A stretch of 64,000 nucleotides of DNA from Janthinobacterium sp. GW456P. GTDB lineage: Bacteria > Pseudomonadota > Gammaproteobacteria > Burkholderiales > Burkholderiaceae_D. The DNA lies in the NCBI RefSeq assembly GCF_002127655.1, contig NZ_NEHB01000023.1, positions 307 through 64,306 of the forward strand, written 5' to 3'. A program made the position numbers and the translations under genes. Of this stretch, positions 19,474 through 27,000 are shown in pieces; position 1 is the first letter of the stretch; each line of letters opens with the position of its first letter. The notes beneath the pieces were generated by a model that saw only the letters and a list, made by a program, of their open reading frames with translations, did no database searches and was not told the DNA's origin.

Positions 19474-20909
19474 TGGCTGCTTCCTTGCGAGGTGATTGAA
19501 AATGCTTGCCAGCCGCCGCCCAGCGCCTTGTAGACCTGGACCAGCGACAGCGAGGCGGTGGCGCGGCTGTCGATCAGCGCCGCTTCGTTGTTCAACAAGG
19601 TGTTTTGCACGTGCAGCACGTTGATCAAGTCCGTGCCGCCCTGGCGGTACTGCAGTTCCGCGCTGCCCAGCGCCCGCCGTCCCTGCCTGACGGCTGCATC
19701 GAGGCTGGCCTGGCGGCGGGCGTTGGCCTGGTAGCCCGAGAGCGCGTCTTCCACCTCGTGCCAGGCGGCCAGCACCGTCTGGCGGTAGGCGATGGCCGCT
19801 TCCTGCTGCTGCGCCTCGCGCAATTGCAGGCTGGCGCGCAGGCGGCCGCTATCGAACAGGGGCACGCTGAAGCCGGGGCCGAAGGCAAAGCGTTTGGCAT
19901 CCCAGCCGATGTCGGACAACTGCATCGTTTGCAGGCCGATGCTGCCCGACAGCGTGATGCGCGGATAAAAATCGCCTTGCGCCACGCCGATGGCGGCCGT
20001 GGCCGCATGCAGCTGCGCTTCGGCACGGCGGATGTCGGGACGCCGTTCGGCCAGGCCGCTTGGCACGCCCAGCTGCACCTGCATGGCCACGGCCGGAATG
20101 TCCTGGTTCACTGCCAGTTCCGCCTGCAAGGCTTGCGGCGGCAGCGCCAGCAAGAGGGCGAGGGCATTGCCCAGGCGCGCTTCGCGCTGCTCCAGCGGCG
20201 GCAGGCGCGCTTCGATGGTGGCCACGTGGGCCGCCGCCTCGGCTTCGTCGAGCTGTGTCGCCACGCCTTCGCGCAGGCGGATGCGGGTCAGGTCCAGCGT
20301 ATGGCGGGCGATATCGAGCAGCTGCCGCGTGATAGCCAGGGTCTGCTGCGCACCGCGCAGTTCGATGTAGTCGCGCGCCGTCTCGGCCAGCACGGCCAGC
20401 AGCACGCCGCGCTGCGTTTCCAGGGCTACGTCGACGTGTGCGTCGGCCGCTTCCACTTCACGGCGCACGCGGCCCCACAGGTCCAGCTCCCAGGCCGCGT
20501 CAAGATTGGATTGCCACAGGCTGTAGGTGGACTGGCCGTTGTGGCGCGACGGGTCGCTCAAGCCTTGCTCGCTGTTGCGCGCGCGGCCATAGCCGCCATT
20601 CGCGCCCAGCGACGGTCCTTGCGCGGCGCCCGCCACGCCGCGCGCGGCGCGGCTTTGTTCGAGCCGGCTGCCAGCCGCCAGCACGTCGAGGTTGGCGCTG
20701 GCGGCGCGCCGCAGCAAGGAGGACAAGGTCGTATCGCCGAAGCTGTCCCACCAGCGCTGCTCGATGGCGGCGTCCTGCTGCGCGGCGAAACGGGCATGCT
20801 GCGCCTCGCGCCATTGCTGCCCCAACGGCGCTTGCGGACGCTGGAAGTCGCTGCCCACGCTGGCGCAGCCGGCCAGGCCCAGGGCCGTGAAAAGTATCAG
20901 TGCTTTCAT
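19470..20909 (-). CDS. Outer-membrane efflux channel lipoprotein, NodT family
   Basis: A TolC-like channel of 479 residues. It starts MKALILFTALGLAGCASVGS with lipobox LAGC, so the N-terminal Cys is likely lipidated. Two long helical repeat halves follow, with typical GVPSGLAERRPDIRRAEAQL and a late GGTDLINVLHVQNTLL motif. It overlaps the upstream membrane-fusion gene and the downstream hypothetical gene by four bases each. With those it should form a three-part drug exporter. Confidence 0.94.
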   Translation of the reverse strand: MKALILFTALGLAGCASVGSDFQRPQAPLGQQWREAQHARFAAQQDAAIEQRWWDSFGDTTLSSLLRRAASANLDVLAAGSRLEQSRAARGVAGAAQGPSLGANGGYGRARNSEQGLSDPSRHNGQSTYSLWQSNLDAAWELDLWGRVRREVEAADAHVDVALETQRGVLLAVLAETARDYIELRGAQQTLAITRQLLDIARHTLDLTRIRLREGVATQLDEAEAAAHVATIEARLPPLEQREARLGNALALLLALPPQALQAELAVNQDIPAVAMQVQLGVPSGLAERRPDIRRAEAQLHAATAAIGVAQGDFYPRITLSGSIGLQTMQLSDIGWDAKRFAFGPGFSVPLFDSGRLRASLQLREAQQQEAAIAYRQTVLAAWHEVEDALSGYQANARRQASLDAAVRQGRRALGSAELQYRQGGTDLINVLHVQNTLLNNEAALIDSRATASLSLVQVYKALGGGWQAFSITSQGSSQ

Positions 20910-21982
20910 CGCGCGCTCACCTGTTGCACTTCTGGACGGCGCATGGCCGCAGCTGTACTAATGCGCACTTCGGCCGACATGCCCACGCGCAGGCGGCTGC
21001 CGTCATCCTGGCCCGCATCGAGCGCGATCCTGACGGGGATGCGCTGCACCACCTTGGTGAAGTTGCCGGTGGCGTTTTCCGGCGCGATGGCGGCAAAGGT
21101 CACGCCCGTGGCGGGCGCGATGCTGTGCACCGTGCCGCGCAGGAGCATGCCCGGATAGGCGTCGACGGCGATGCTGGCGCGCTGGCCCTGGCGCACGTGG
21201 GTCAGCTGGGTTTCCTGCAGGTTGGCGATGACGAAGCTGCGGTTCAGGGGCACCACGGCCATCAGGCTGGCGCCGGGCGCCACCAGGGCGCCGACGCGCG
21301 CGGCGCGGCGTCCGACGATGCCGTCGATGGGGGCGCGCAGCTGCGTATGCGACAGATCAAGTTCGGCCCGTTGCAGGCTGGCGCGGGCGCGCAGCAGGGC
21401 CGCCTCGGCCGCGCCTTGCTGCGCCTGCAAAATGTCCGTCTGCTTGCGGGTGGCGACGAGGGCGGCACGGTTTTGCGCCAGGCGCGCCCGGCTCACGTCG
21501 AAGCGCGATTGCGCCTGCTGCGCGTTTTGCACGCTGCCGGCGCCCTGGCCTGCCAGGTGGGTTGAGCGGGCCAGTTCCTGCTGCGCCAGTTTGTCTTCCG
21601 CCTGGTTGGCCTCGACCAGGGTCGTGGCTTGCTCGATCACCGATTGCTGGCGCTGCAAGGTGGCGCGGGCATTCGCCAGCTGCGCTTCGGCGCCGGCTAC
21701 CTCGGCGCGGGCCGAGGCGGCGGCGGCCTGGTAGTCGCGCTCGTCGATGCGCGCCAGCAGCTGACCCGCCTTGACAGCCTGGTTGTCTTCCACCAGCACT
21801 TCGCGCACGATGCCGCCCACCTTGGGCGAGAGCACGGTGTAGTCGGCGCTGACGAAGGCGTCGTCGGTACTTTGTTCGTCGCCCCGGGCGCACAGCAGTT
21901 GCCAGGCGCAAAAGGCGAGGGCGCAGGCCAGCAGGGCCAGGCCGAGGAGGAAGGCGCGTGAGCGCAGGATGGGTGTTTGCAT
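20906..21982 (-). CDS. Membrane-fusion protein, EmrA/HlyD family
   Basis: Periplasmic adaptor of 358 residues with one N-terminal membrane anchor (about 9-27). The lipoyl/biotinyl half-motif VGGIVREVLVEDNQAVKAG follows, then a long coiled coil (about 80-200) and APIDGIVGRRAARVGALVAPG. This organisation is typical of EmrA partners of 14-span MFS pumps. It lies between the EmrB-like pump and the outer-membrane channel, 26 bases after the pump gene. Confidence 0.93.
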   Translation of the reverse strand: MQTPILRSRAFLLGLALLACALAFCAWQLLCARGDEQSTDDAFVSADYTVLSPKVGGIVREVLVEDNQAVKAGQLLARIDERDYQAAAASARAEVAGAEAQLANARATLQRQQSVIEQATTLVEANQAEDKLAQQELARSTHLAGQGAGSVQNAQQAQSRFDVSRARLAQNRAALVATRKQTDILQAQQGAAEAALLRARASLQRAELDLSHTQLRAPIDGIVGRRAARVGALVAPGASLMAVVPLNRSFVIANLQETQLTHVRQGQRASIAVDAYPGMLLRGTVHSIAPATGVTFAAIAPENATGNFTKVVQRIPVRIALDAGQDDGSRLRVGMSAEVRISTAAAMRRPEVQQVSAR

Positions 21983-22008
21983 GGTGAAGCTCTTTCGTAA
22001 AAATAAAC

Positions 22009-23556
22009 TCAGGCGGCGCGCGGCGGATAGACGCGCGTCGGCAGGGTGGGAATGATCACAATCATGGCCAGCGCGATGGCCGCCACGGTGAGATACAGAT
22101 CGGACGAGGTCAGGGTGACGACTTGCGCATGCATGCGCTGCGCAAGTCCTGTCATATCCACGCCGGCCGGCAGGTTGCCCAGGCGTTCGCTGAGCACCGT
22201 CGAATGAAAATGGTTACGGCGCGTGATCAGCGCATCGAGCACACCAGTGGCGACGACGGCCGACATGCCCTTGATGGTGTTGAACCAGGCCGAGGCGAAA
22301 GGGCCGTCCTGCGGCGCCAGGCCCGTGGTGGCCAGCAGCAGCAAGGGGATCACGGCCATCGGTTGCGCAAAGATCTGCACCGCCTGCAGCAGGTAGAAAT
22401 GCGTGCGTATCCAGTCGGGCGACATGCGCGCGCCGAGCACGCAGGACAGGGCCAGCAGGGCCAGGCCGGTGGCCAGCACCCAGCGGCAGTCGACGGCGCG
22501 GATATTGCACAGGGCCGCCACCAGCGGCAGCGCGACCAACTGCGGCAGCGCCACCATCAGCATCACGGGCGCCGTTTGCAGCGGACGGTAGGCGTGCACC
22601 TGCGCCAGATAGGACGAGGGGATCAGGATCACGGCCAGCAGCACGAACAGCACGCCGCCCAGGGTCAGCAGGGCGTGGCTCAGGTTGCGCCGCGACAGCA
22701 GCTGCAGCTTGAAGAACGGCAGCGGATGCGACCATTCATTGACAAAGAACAGCGCCAGCAGCAACAGGCCGCCGCCCAGCAGCACGCAGATCAGCGGGGA
22801 GGCGAACCATGCCAGGCGTTCGCCCTGCAGCATGCCGACCACCAGCATGCTGATGGCGGGCAGGCCCAGCAGCAGGCCGCGCCAGTCGAACTGGCGGAAA
22901 CGCTCGAGACGCAGCGGGTCTTGCGGCAAGCCCCACGACACCATCAGCAGCGCGGCGATGCTGCCCGGGACGACTTGCCAGAACGCCCATTGCCAGCCCA
23001 GGTACTCGGTCCAGAAGGCGGCCAGCGGCGTGCCCAGGCTGGGGCCGAAAGTGGCGCTCAGCGCATAGCCGCCCAGACCATACAGCTTGATGTTCGGCGG
23101 CAGGAAGCGCAGCGCCACCGTCATCAACATGGGCGGCAAGGCGCCGCCGGCCGCGCCCTGCACCACGCGCAGGAACATCAGCACGGACAGGTTTGGCGCG
23201 AACGGGCACAGTACGCCGGCGGCCATGCAGACGAGGATGGCGGCGAGGGTGACGCGGCGCAGCGAGAAGGTGACGGAGCACCACGGCGCGAAGGCCATGG
23301 CCGACACCGAAGCGGCCGCATACAGGGCGACGAGCCAGCTGGCGTCGTCGCGCGCGATGCCCATGGCGCCGCGGATGTCGGCCAGCGCGACCTTGGTGAT
23401 GTTTTCATTCAGGCCCGATACCAGCACGGCCAGCAGCACGCCGGCCAGGCCTGTGGCCAGGCGCAGGTCGAATGCGGGCGGGGCGGGTGGCGCCAGCGGT
23501 GAAGGGGGAGACGGCGCCATCGTCGGGATGACGCCGGGAAGCAATACAGCGGACAC
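22009..23556 (-). CDS. MFS drug exporter, DHA2/EmrB family
   Basis: Proton-driven inner-membrane exporter of 515 residues with about 14 predicted spans. After a proline-rich N terminus, TM1 contains LATGLAGVLLAVLVSGLNE. Motif-A/C-like segments such as RVVQGAAGGALPP are present. The start is GTG at 23556 with GGAG 6 bases upstream. It heads a four-gene operon (pump, EmrA-like adaptor, channel, small unknown protein), with a same-strand LysR regulator gene 117 bases upstream. Substrate unknown. Confidence 0.93.
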   Translation of the reverse strand: MSAVLLPGVIPTMAPSPPSPLAPPAPPAFDLRLATGLAGVLLAVLVSGLNENITKVALADIRGAMGIARDDASWLVALYAAASVSAMAFAPWCSVTFSLRRVTLAAILVCMAAGVLCPFAPNLSVLMFLRVVQGAAGGALPPMLMTVALRFLPPNIKLYGLGGYALSATFGPSLGTPLAAFWTEYLGWQWAFWQVVPGSIAALLMVSWGLPQDPLRLERFRQFDWRGLLLGLPAISMLVVGMLQGERLAWFASPLICVLLGGGLLLLALFFVNEWSHPLPFFKLQLLSRRNLSHALLTLGGVLFVLLAVILIPSSYLAQVHAYRPLQTAPVMLMVALPQLVALPLVAALCNIRAVDCRWVLATGLALLALSCVLGARMSPDWIRTHFYLLQAVQIFAQPMAVIPLLLLATTGLAPQDGPFASAWFNTIKGMSAVVATGVLDALITRRNHFHSTVLSERLGNLPAGVDMTGLAQRMHAQVVTLTSSDLYLTVAAIALAMIVIIPTLPTRVYPPRAA

Positions 23557-23673
23557 AGGGAACTCCGTGGATGAGAATCAGTCCACGCAGTATAGGTAGC
23601 CGTTAATCTTGTGAAAATTGATAATTGATGAAGTCTCAATTGCGTCTGGCGCAATGGTGGCTGTGCTCGGACG

Positions 23674-24591
23674 CTAAGCGCCCGGTGCGCTGCCGCACAG
23701 CGACTTGATCGTCGCGCGCAGCCAGCGGTGTGCGTGGTCGTGATCGAGGCGCGGGTGCCAGGCCTGGAATACATCGACGTTGTCGACGGGAATGGGCAGC
23801 TGGAAGGTGCGCAGCTTCAAGCCCAGGCGCTCGACGATGGGCAGCAGGGGCGTGGGCATCAGGGGCAGCAGCAGGCGCGAATCGGCCACGGCGAAGATGG
23901 CGGACTGAAAATTGGGCGTGATCAGCGAAACCCGGCGCATGTAGCCCCGCTCGGCCAGGGCCGTGTCGAAGGGGCCGCGCGCCAGGCCGCGCCGCGATAC
24001 GCTGATATGTTCGTATTCGGTAAAGCTGTCCAGGTTCATGGGGCCGTCGAAGATCGGGTGGTCGCTGCGGGCGATGCCGACAAAGCCGCTGCTAAACAGC
24101 AGCTGCAGCTTGATGTCGGGCGCAAAGGCGCGCCGCGCGCTGATGTACAGGTCGATGCGGCCCGCGTGCAGGGCGTCGTTTTCCGTGGCGCCATCGCCTT
24201 CGGGTACGAAGCGCAGCACCGTGTTCGGCGCATGGCTGGCCAGCAGGTCGCGCAGCTTGCCGCCGTAGGCGCCGACAAATACGTCGTTGGCGCACAGGCT
24301 GAAAGTGCGTTCCAGCGTGCGCAGATCGATTTCACGGCCGGATGTGAAGACGGCGTGCGCCTGCTCCACCACGCCGCGCACCTGCTCGCGCAATTCCATC
24401 GCGCGCGGGGTGGGTGCCAGGCCGCGCCCGGAGCGCACGAAGACGGGGTCGCCGATGGCCTCGCGGATGCGCGCCAGGGTGCGGCTCATGGCTGGCGCGC
24501 TCAGGTTCATGCGCCGCGCGGCGGCCACGGCGCTGCCTTCCTCGAGCAGGATATCGAGGGCGACGAGCAGGTTCAGGTCGGGGAGTTTCAT
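23674..24591 (-). CDS. LysR-family regulator of the efflux operon
   Basis: A 305-residue LysR regulator resembling the NodD/LeuO-type branch. It starts MKLPDLNLLVALDILLEEGS, with HTH residues SAPAMSRTLARIREAIGDPV at about 31-50. The effector domain ends with a VDNVDVFQAWHPRLDHDHAH stretch common in that branch. It lies directly upstream of the efflux operon on the same strand and probably controls it. A TATAAT sits 6 bases before the ATG, suggesting a leaderless message. Confidence 0.92.
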   Translation of the reverse strand: MKLPDLNLLVALDILLEEGSAVAAARRMNLSAPAMSRTLARIREAIGDPVFVRSGRGLAPTPRAMELREQVRGVVEQAHAVFTSGREIDLRTLERTFSLCANDVFVGAYGGKLRDLLASHAPNTVLRFVPEGDGATENDALHAGRIDLYISARRAFAPDIKLQLLFSSGFVGIARSDHPIFDGPMNLDSFTEYEHISVSRRGLARGPFDTALAERGYMRRVSLITPNFQSAIFAVADSRLLLPLMPTPLLPIVERLGLKLRTFQLPIPVDNVDVFQAWHPRLDHDHAHRWLRATIKSLCGSAPGA

Positions 24592-24597
24592 GCGCCG

Positions 24598-24603
24598 ATT
24601 ATA
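24598..24603 (-). promoter_or_regulatory. -10 box 6 bases before the LysR start codon
   Basis: The minus strand reads TATAAT followed by CGGCGC and then the ATG at 24591. Transcription would begin at or next to the start codon. No convincing -35 was seen at the usual spacing. Confidence 0.4.
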
Positions 24604-24669
24604 GCCCGGAGGCCAATGCCGACGCTGCGCCGGCAGGACGCCGGCGCAGAGAGAGATGCTATTGCGGTG

Positions 24670-25368
24670 TTACTCGGCTGCCGGCTCGGCGCCGCAGCAT
24701 TTCTTGTACTTCTTGCCGCTGCCGCAAGGGCAGTCGTCGTTGCGGCCCACTTTCGGCTCTTCGCGTTTCATGGTTTGCACCGGTGCCTTGCGGCGCGGTA
24801 CCCAGAAACGGTGGATGGCCGGCAGGTTCGCTTCCAGTTCCTGCGCCAGCTTGTGCGCCTTGACCGGGTCTTCCACCAGTTTCAGCTCTTCTTCCTTGAT
24901 TTCGTCGGCGCCCAGCAGGTAGATCGGCTGCATCAGCGCGGCCACTTCGGAATCCCAGATTTCATTCCACGAACCGGGGCGCAGTTCCATGCCGTCCCAG
25001 AAGCCCCAGCACCAGGCTTCAGCGTCGATCAGGGTCTGGCCTTCGTAGTCGTGTTCGACGAACAGGGCTTCGAATTCCTTCGGCGCGACTTCAAACGTCA
25101 CCAGCACTTCGTTCATGAAGCGCATGATCAGGTTGACGATGCGCTCTTCTTCCTTGCTGTTCTTGAATTTCGGCGCATCTTCGGCATTTTCGCCCCACAC
25201 GCGCGGCAACCATTCGGCCGGCATGATCGGTTCCGGACCGATGGCGACGGCCGTCAGATAGCCGTGCAGCATATCCATGGTCATGGCGTCTTCGGAGCAG
25301 CGCTCCGACAACAGGAATTGGTCTAATTCGTCGAATTCTTTTTCTGATAATGGCTGTTCGAGTGACAT
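24670..25368 (-). CDS. YecA/UPF0149-family protein with C-terminal SEC-C zinc motif
   Basis: A 232-residue protein starting [20 protein letters not shown]. The N-terminal UPF0149 domain includes [14 protein letters not shown] and WCWGFWDGM. The C-terminal SEC-C metal-binding tail has [18 protein letters not shown]. The family is widespread, and the SEC-C motif resembles the SecA zinc tail; function is not settled. The ATG at 25368 has AAAGAG upstream. Divergent from srkA with 94 bases between the starts. Confidence 0.92.
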   Translation of the reverse strand: MSLEQPLSEKEFDELDQFLLSERCSEDAMTMDMLHGYLTAVAIGPEPIMPAEWLPRVWGENAEDAPKFKNSKEEERIVNLIMRFMNEVLVTFEVAPKEFEALFVEHDYEGQTLIDAEAWCWGFWDGMELRPGSWNEIWDSEVAALMQPIYLLGADEIKEEELKLVEDPVKAHKLAQELEANLPAIHRFWVPRRKAPVQTMKREEPKVGRNDDCPCGSGKKYKKCCGAEPAAE

Positions 25369-25462
25369 GGCTTGCTCTTTGATGAAATGTAAGGCGCCAG
25401 TATACGCCTTGCCGCGCCTTGCCGCCGAAGTGTTTGCACCGGCGGCCCGCGCGCGCCTTACA

Positions 25463-26485
25463 ATGTCGTTCATGCACAATGAAAACCAGCCGCACGAGGA
25501 CGACCGGCCCGTCCATCCCTTTTCCGCACTGAGTCCCGATTGCGTGCTCGACGCCCTCGACAGCGTGGGCTTGCGCGGCGATGGCCGCCTGCTGGCGCTG
25601 AACAGCTATGAAAACCGCGTCTACCAGGTGGGCATCGAAGATAGCGCGCCCCTGGTGGCGAAGTTTTACCGCCCCGCGCGCTGGACCGACACGGCCATCC
25701 TGGAAGAGCACGCGTTCGTGTCCGAGCTGGTCGAGCGAGAAATCCAGGTGGTGCCGGCGCTGGCCATCAATGGCAGCACCCTGCACCAGTACCAGGGCTT
25801 CCGCTTTGCCGTCTTTCCCCGCCACGGCGGACGCGCGCCCGAGCTGGACGACCCGGCGACCCTGGAATGGATAGGGCGCTTCATCGGCCGCATCCACGCC
25901 GTCGGCGCGCTGTCCGCCTACAAGGAACGCCCGGCGCTCGACCACCAGACGTTTGGCGTCGAACCGCGCGAGTTCTTGCTGGAGGGTAATTTCCTGCCGC
26001 CCGAACTGCTGGCCGCGTATGCCAGCGTGGCGCAGCAGGCGCTCGATGGCGTCAAGCGCTGCTATGACCGCGCGGGCGACGTGGCCGTGCTGCGCACGCA
26101 TGGCGATTGTCATGGCGGTAACGTGCTGTGGACGGACGCCGGGCCCCATTTCGTCGACTTCGACGATAGCCGCATGGGACCGGCCATCCAGGACCTGTGG
26201 ATGATGCTGTCGGGCGAACGCGGCGACCAGGTACGCCAGATGAGCGACATCCTGGCCGGCTATGAAGATTTCTGCGATTTCGACCCGCGCCAGCTGTACC
26301 TGGTCGAAGCGCTGCGCACCCTGCGCCTGATCCATTATTCGGCCTGGCTGGCGCGCCGCTGGGACGATCCCGCCTTCCCCGTCGCCTTCCCGTGGTTTAA
26401 CACGCAGCGCTATTGGCAGGACCGCATCCTGGAACTCAGGGAGCAGGTGGCGCTGATGGACGAGGCGCCTCTATGGCCAATTTAA
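25463..26485 (+). CDS. srkA: Stress-response serine/threonine protein kinase SrkA (YihE/RdoA)
   Basis: Kinase of the choline-kinase-like fold, about 340 residues, linked in E. coli to survival under oxidative and envelope stress. The catalytic loop is [11 protein letters not shown] and the metal-binding loop [17 protein letters not shown]; both are intact. Two Met starts are possible (25463 and 25472) and neither has a ribosome-binding site. A TACAAT at 25459-25464 would start transcription near 25471, favouring the second ATG as a leaderless start. Stand-alone gene. Confidence 0.93.
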   Translation: MSFMHNENQPHEDDRPVHPFSALSPDCVLDALDSVGLRGDGRLLALNSYENRVYQVGIEDSAPLVAKFYRPARWTDTAILEEHAFVSELVEREIQVVPALAINGSTLHQYQGFRFAVFPRHGGRAPELDDPATLEWIGRFIGRIHAVGALSAYKERPALDHQTFGVEPREFLLEGNFLPPELLAAYASVAQQALDGVKRCYDRAGDVAVLRTHGDCHGGNVLWTDAGPHFVDFDDSRMGPAIQDLWMMLSGERGDQVRQMSDILAGYEDFCDFDPRQLYLVEALRTLRLIHYSAWLARRWDDPAFPVAFPWFNTQRYWQDRILELREQVALMDEAPLWPI

Positions 26486-26595
26486 GCGCGCGATAAAACG
26501 CCCATGGTGGCGGTGATGCCGTTCAGTTAAGCTGTCCGACGCATTGAAAGGCAAAGGTGTCAGGCGTAAAAACGTAAAAATGGCGGGCCGGAGAC

Positions 26596-26696
26596 GCGAG
26601 CCCGAGAAAATGCCGATGGCGGCGTTGCAGCTCCTCGCCGTACATGCGTACTGTCTTCGTCGCTGCGCCTTGCCCTCGACATTTTTCAGGCTCGCT
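26596..26696 (+). repeat. Palindromic intergenic repeat, family B, copy 1
   Basis: 101-bp element bounded by near-perfect 20-base inverted ends: GCGAGCCCGAGAAAATGCCG (26596-26615) and the complement of AGCGAGCCTGAAAAATGTCG (26677-26696). The core holds ATGGCGGCGTTGCAGC pairing with GCTGCGCC, and GTAC-ATGC-GTAC in the loop. It shares its core with copies at 26772-26875 and 31268-31368. Confidence 0.75.
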
Positions 26697-26771
26697 TGGC
26701 CCGGTACACCTGTGCGGGCGACTGGGTCTTTCATCCGTTTTGCAGGTCTACTGGTCGCGTAGGGGCGCTAT

Positions 26772-26875
26772 CTGAACGGCATTACCATGGCGGCGTTGCA
26801 TTGCCTAGGAGCACTATTTGTACTGCCTTCGGCAATGCGCCTTGCCCTGAGCATTTTCTCGGACGCTTAAATCCC
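26772..26875 (+). repeat. Palindromic intergenic repeat, family B, copy 2
   Basis: Core ATGGCGGCGTTGCATTGCC (from 26787) pairs with GGCAATGCGCC (26831-26841), then CTTGCCCTGAGCATTTT follows as in the other copies. The outer ends pair less well than in copies 1 and 3, so the boundaries are approximate. It lies in the same orientation as copy 1, about 125 bases before the coiled-coil gene. Confidence 0.65.
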
Positions 26876-27000
26876 TGGCAAATCCTGAAAAGAGCGGTAA
26901 AACAGGCTCTTCTTGTCGCGCTGATTTGTGCATGCCTGTTCGATAATGGTGCTAATAAATTCCTATAAGCAATGGAATTCACCCGAATAAGCGAGAAATC

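Larger units (their letters stand above)
26486..27000. other. 515-bp intergenic region with two family B repeats
   Basis: No coding sequence is convincing here. It holds two directly oriented copies of repeat family B (26596-26696 and 26772-26875), separated by about 75 bases. After the second copy lies an AT-richer 125-base stretch leading to the coiled-coil gene at 27001. That stretch should hold its promoter, but no -35/-10 pair with correct spacing was found. Confidence 0.6.
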
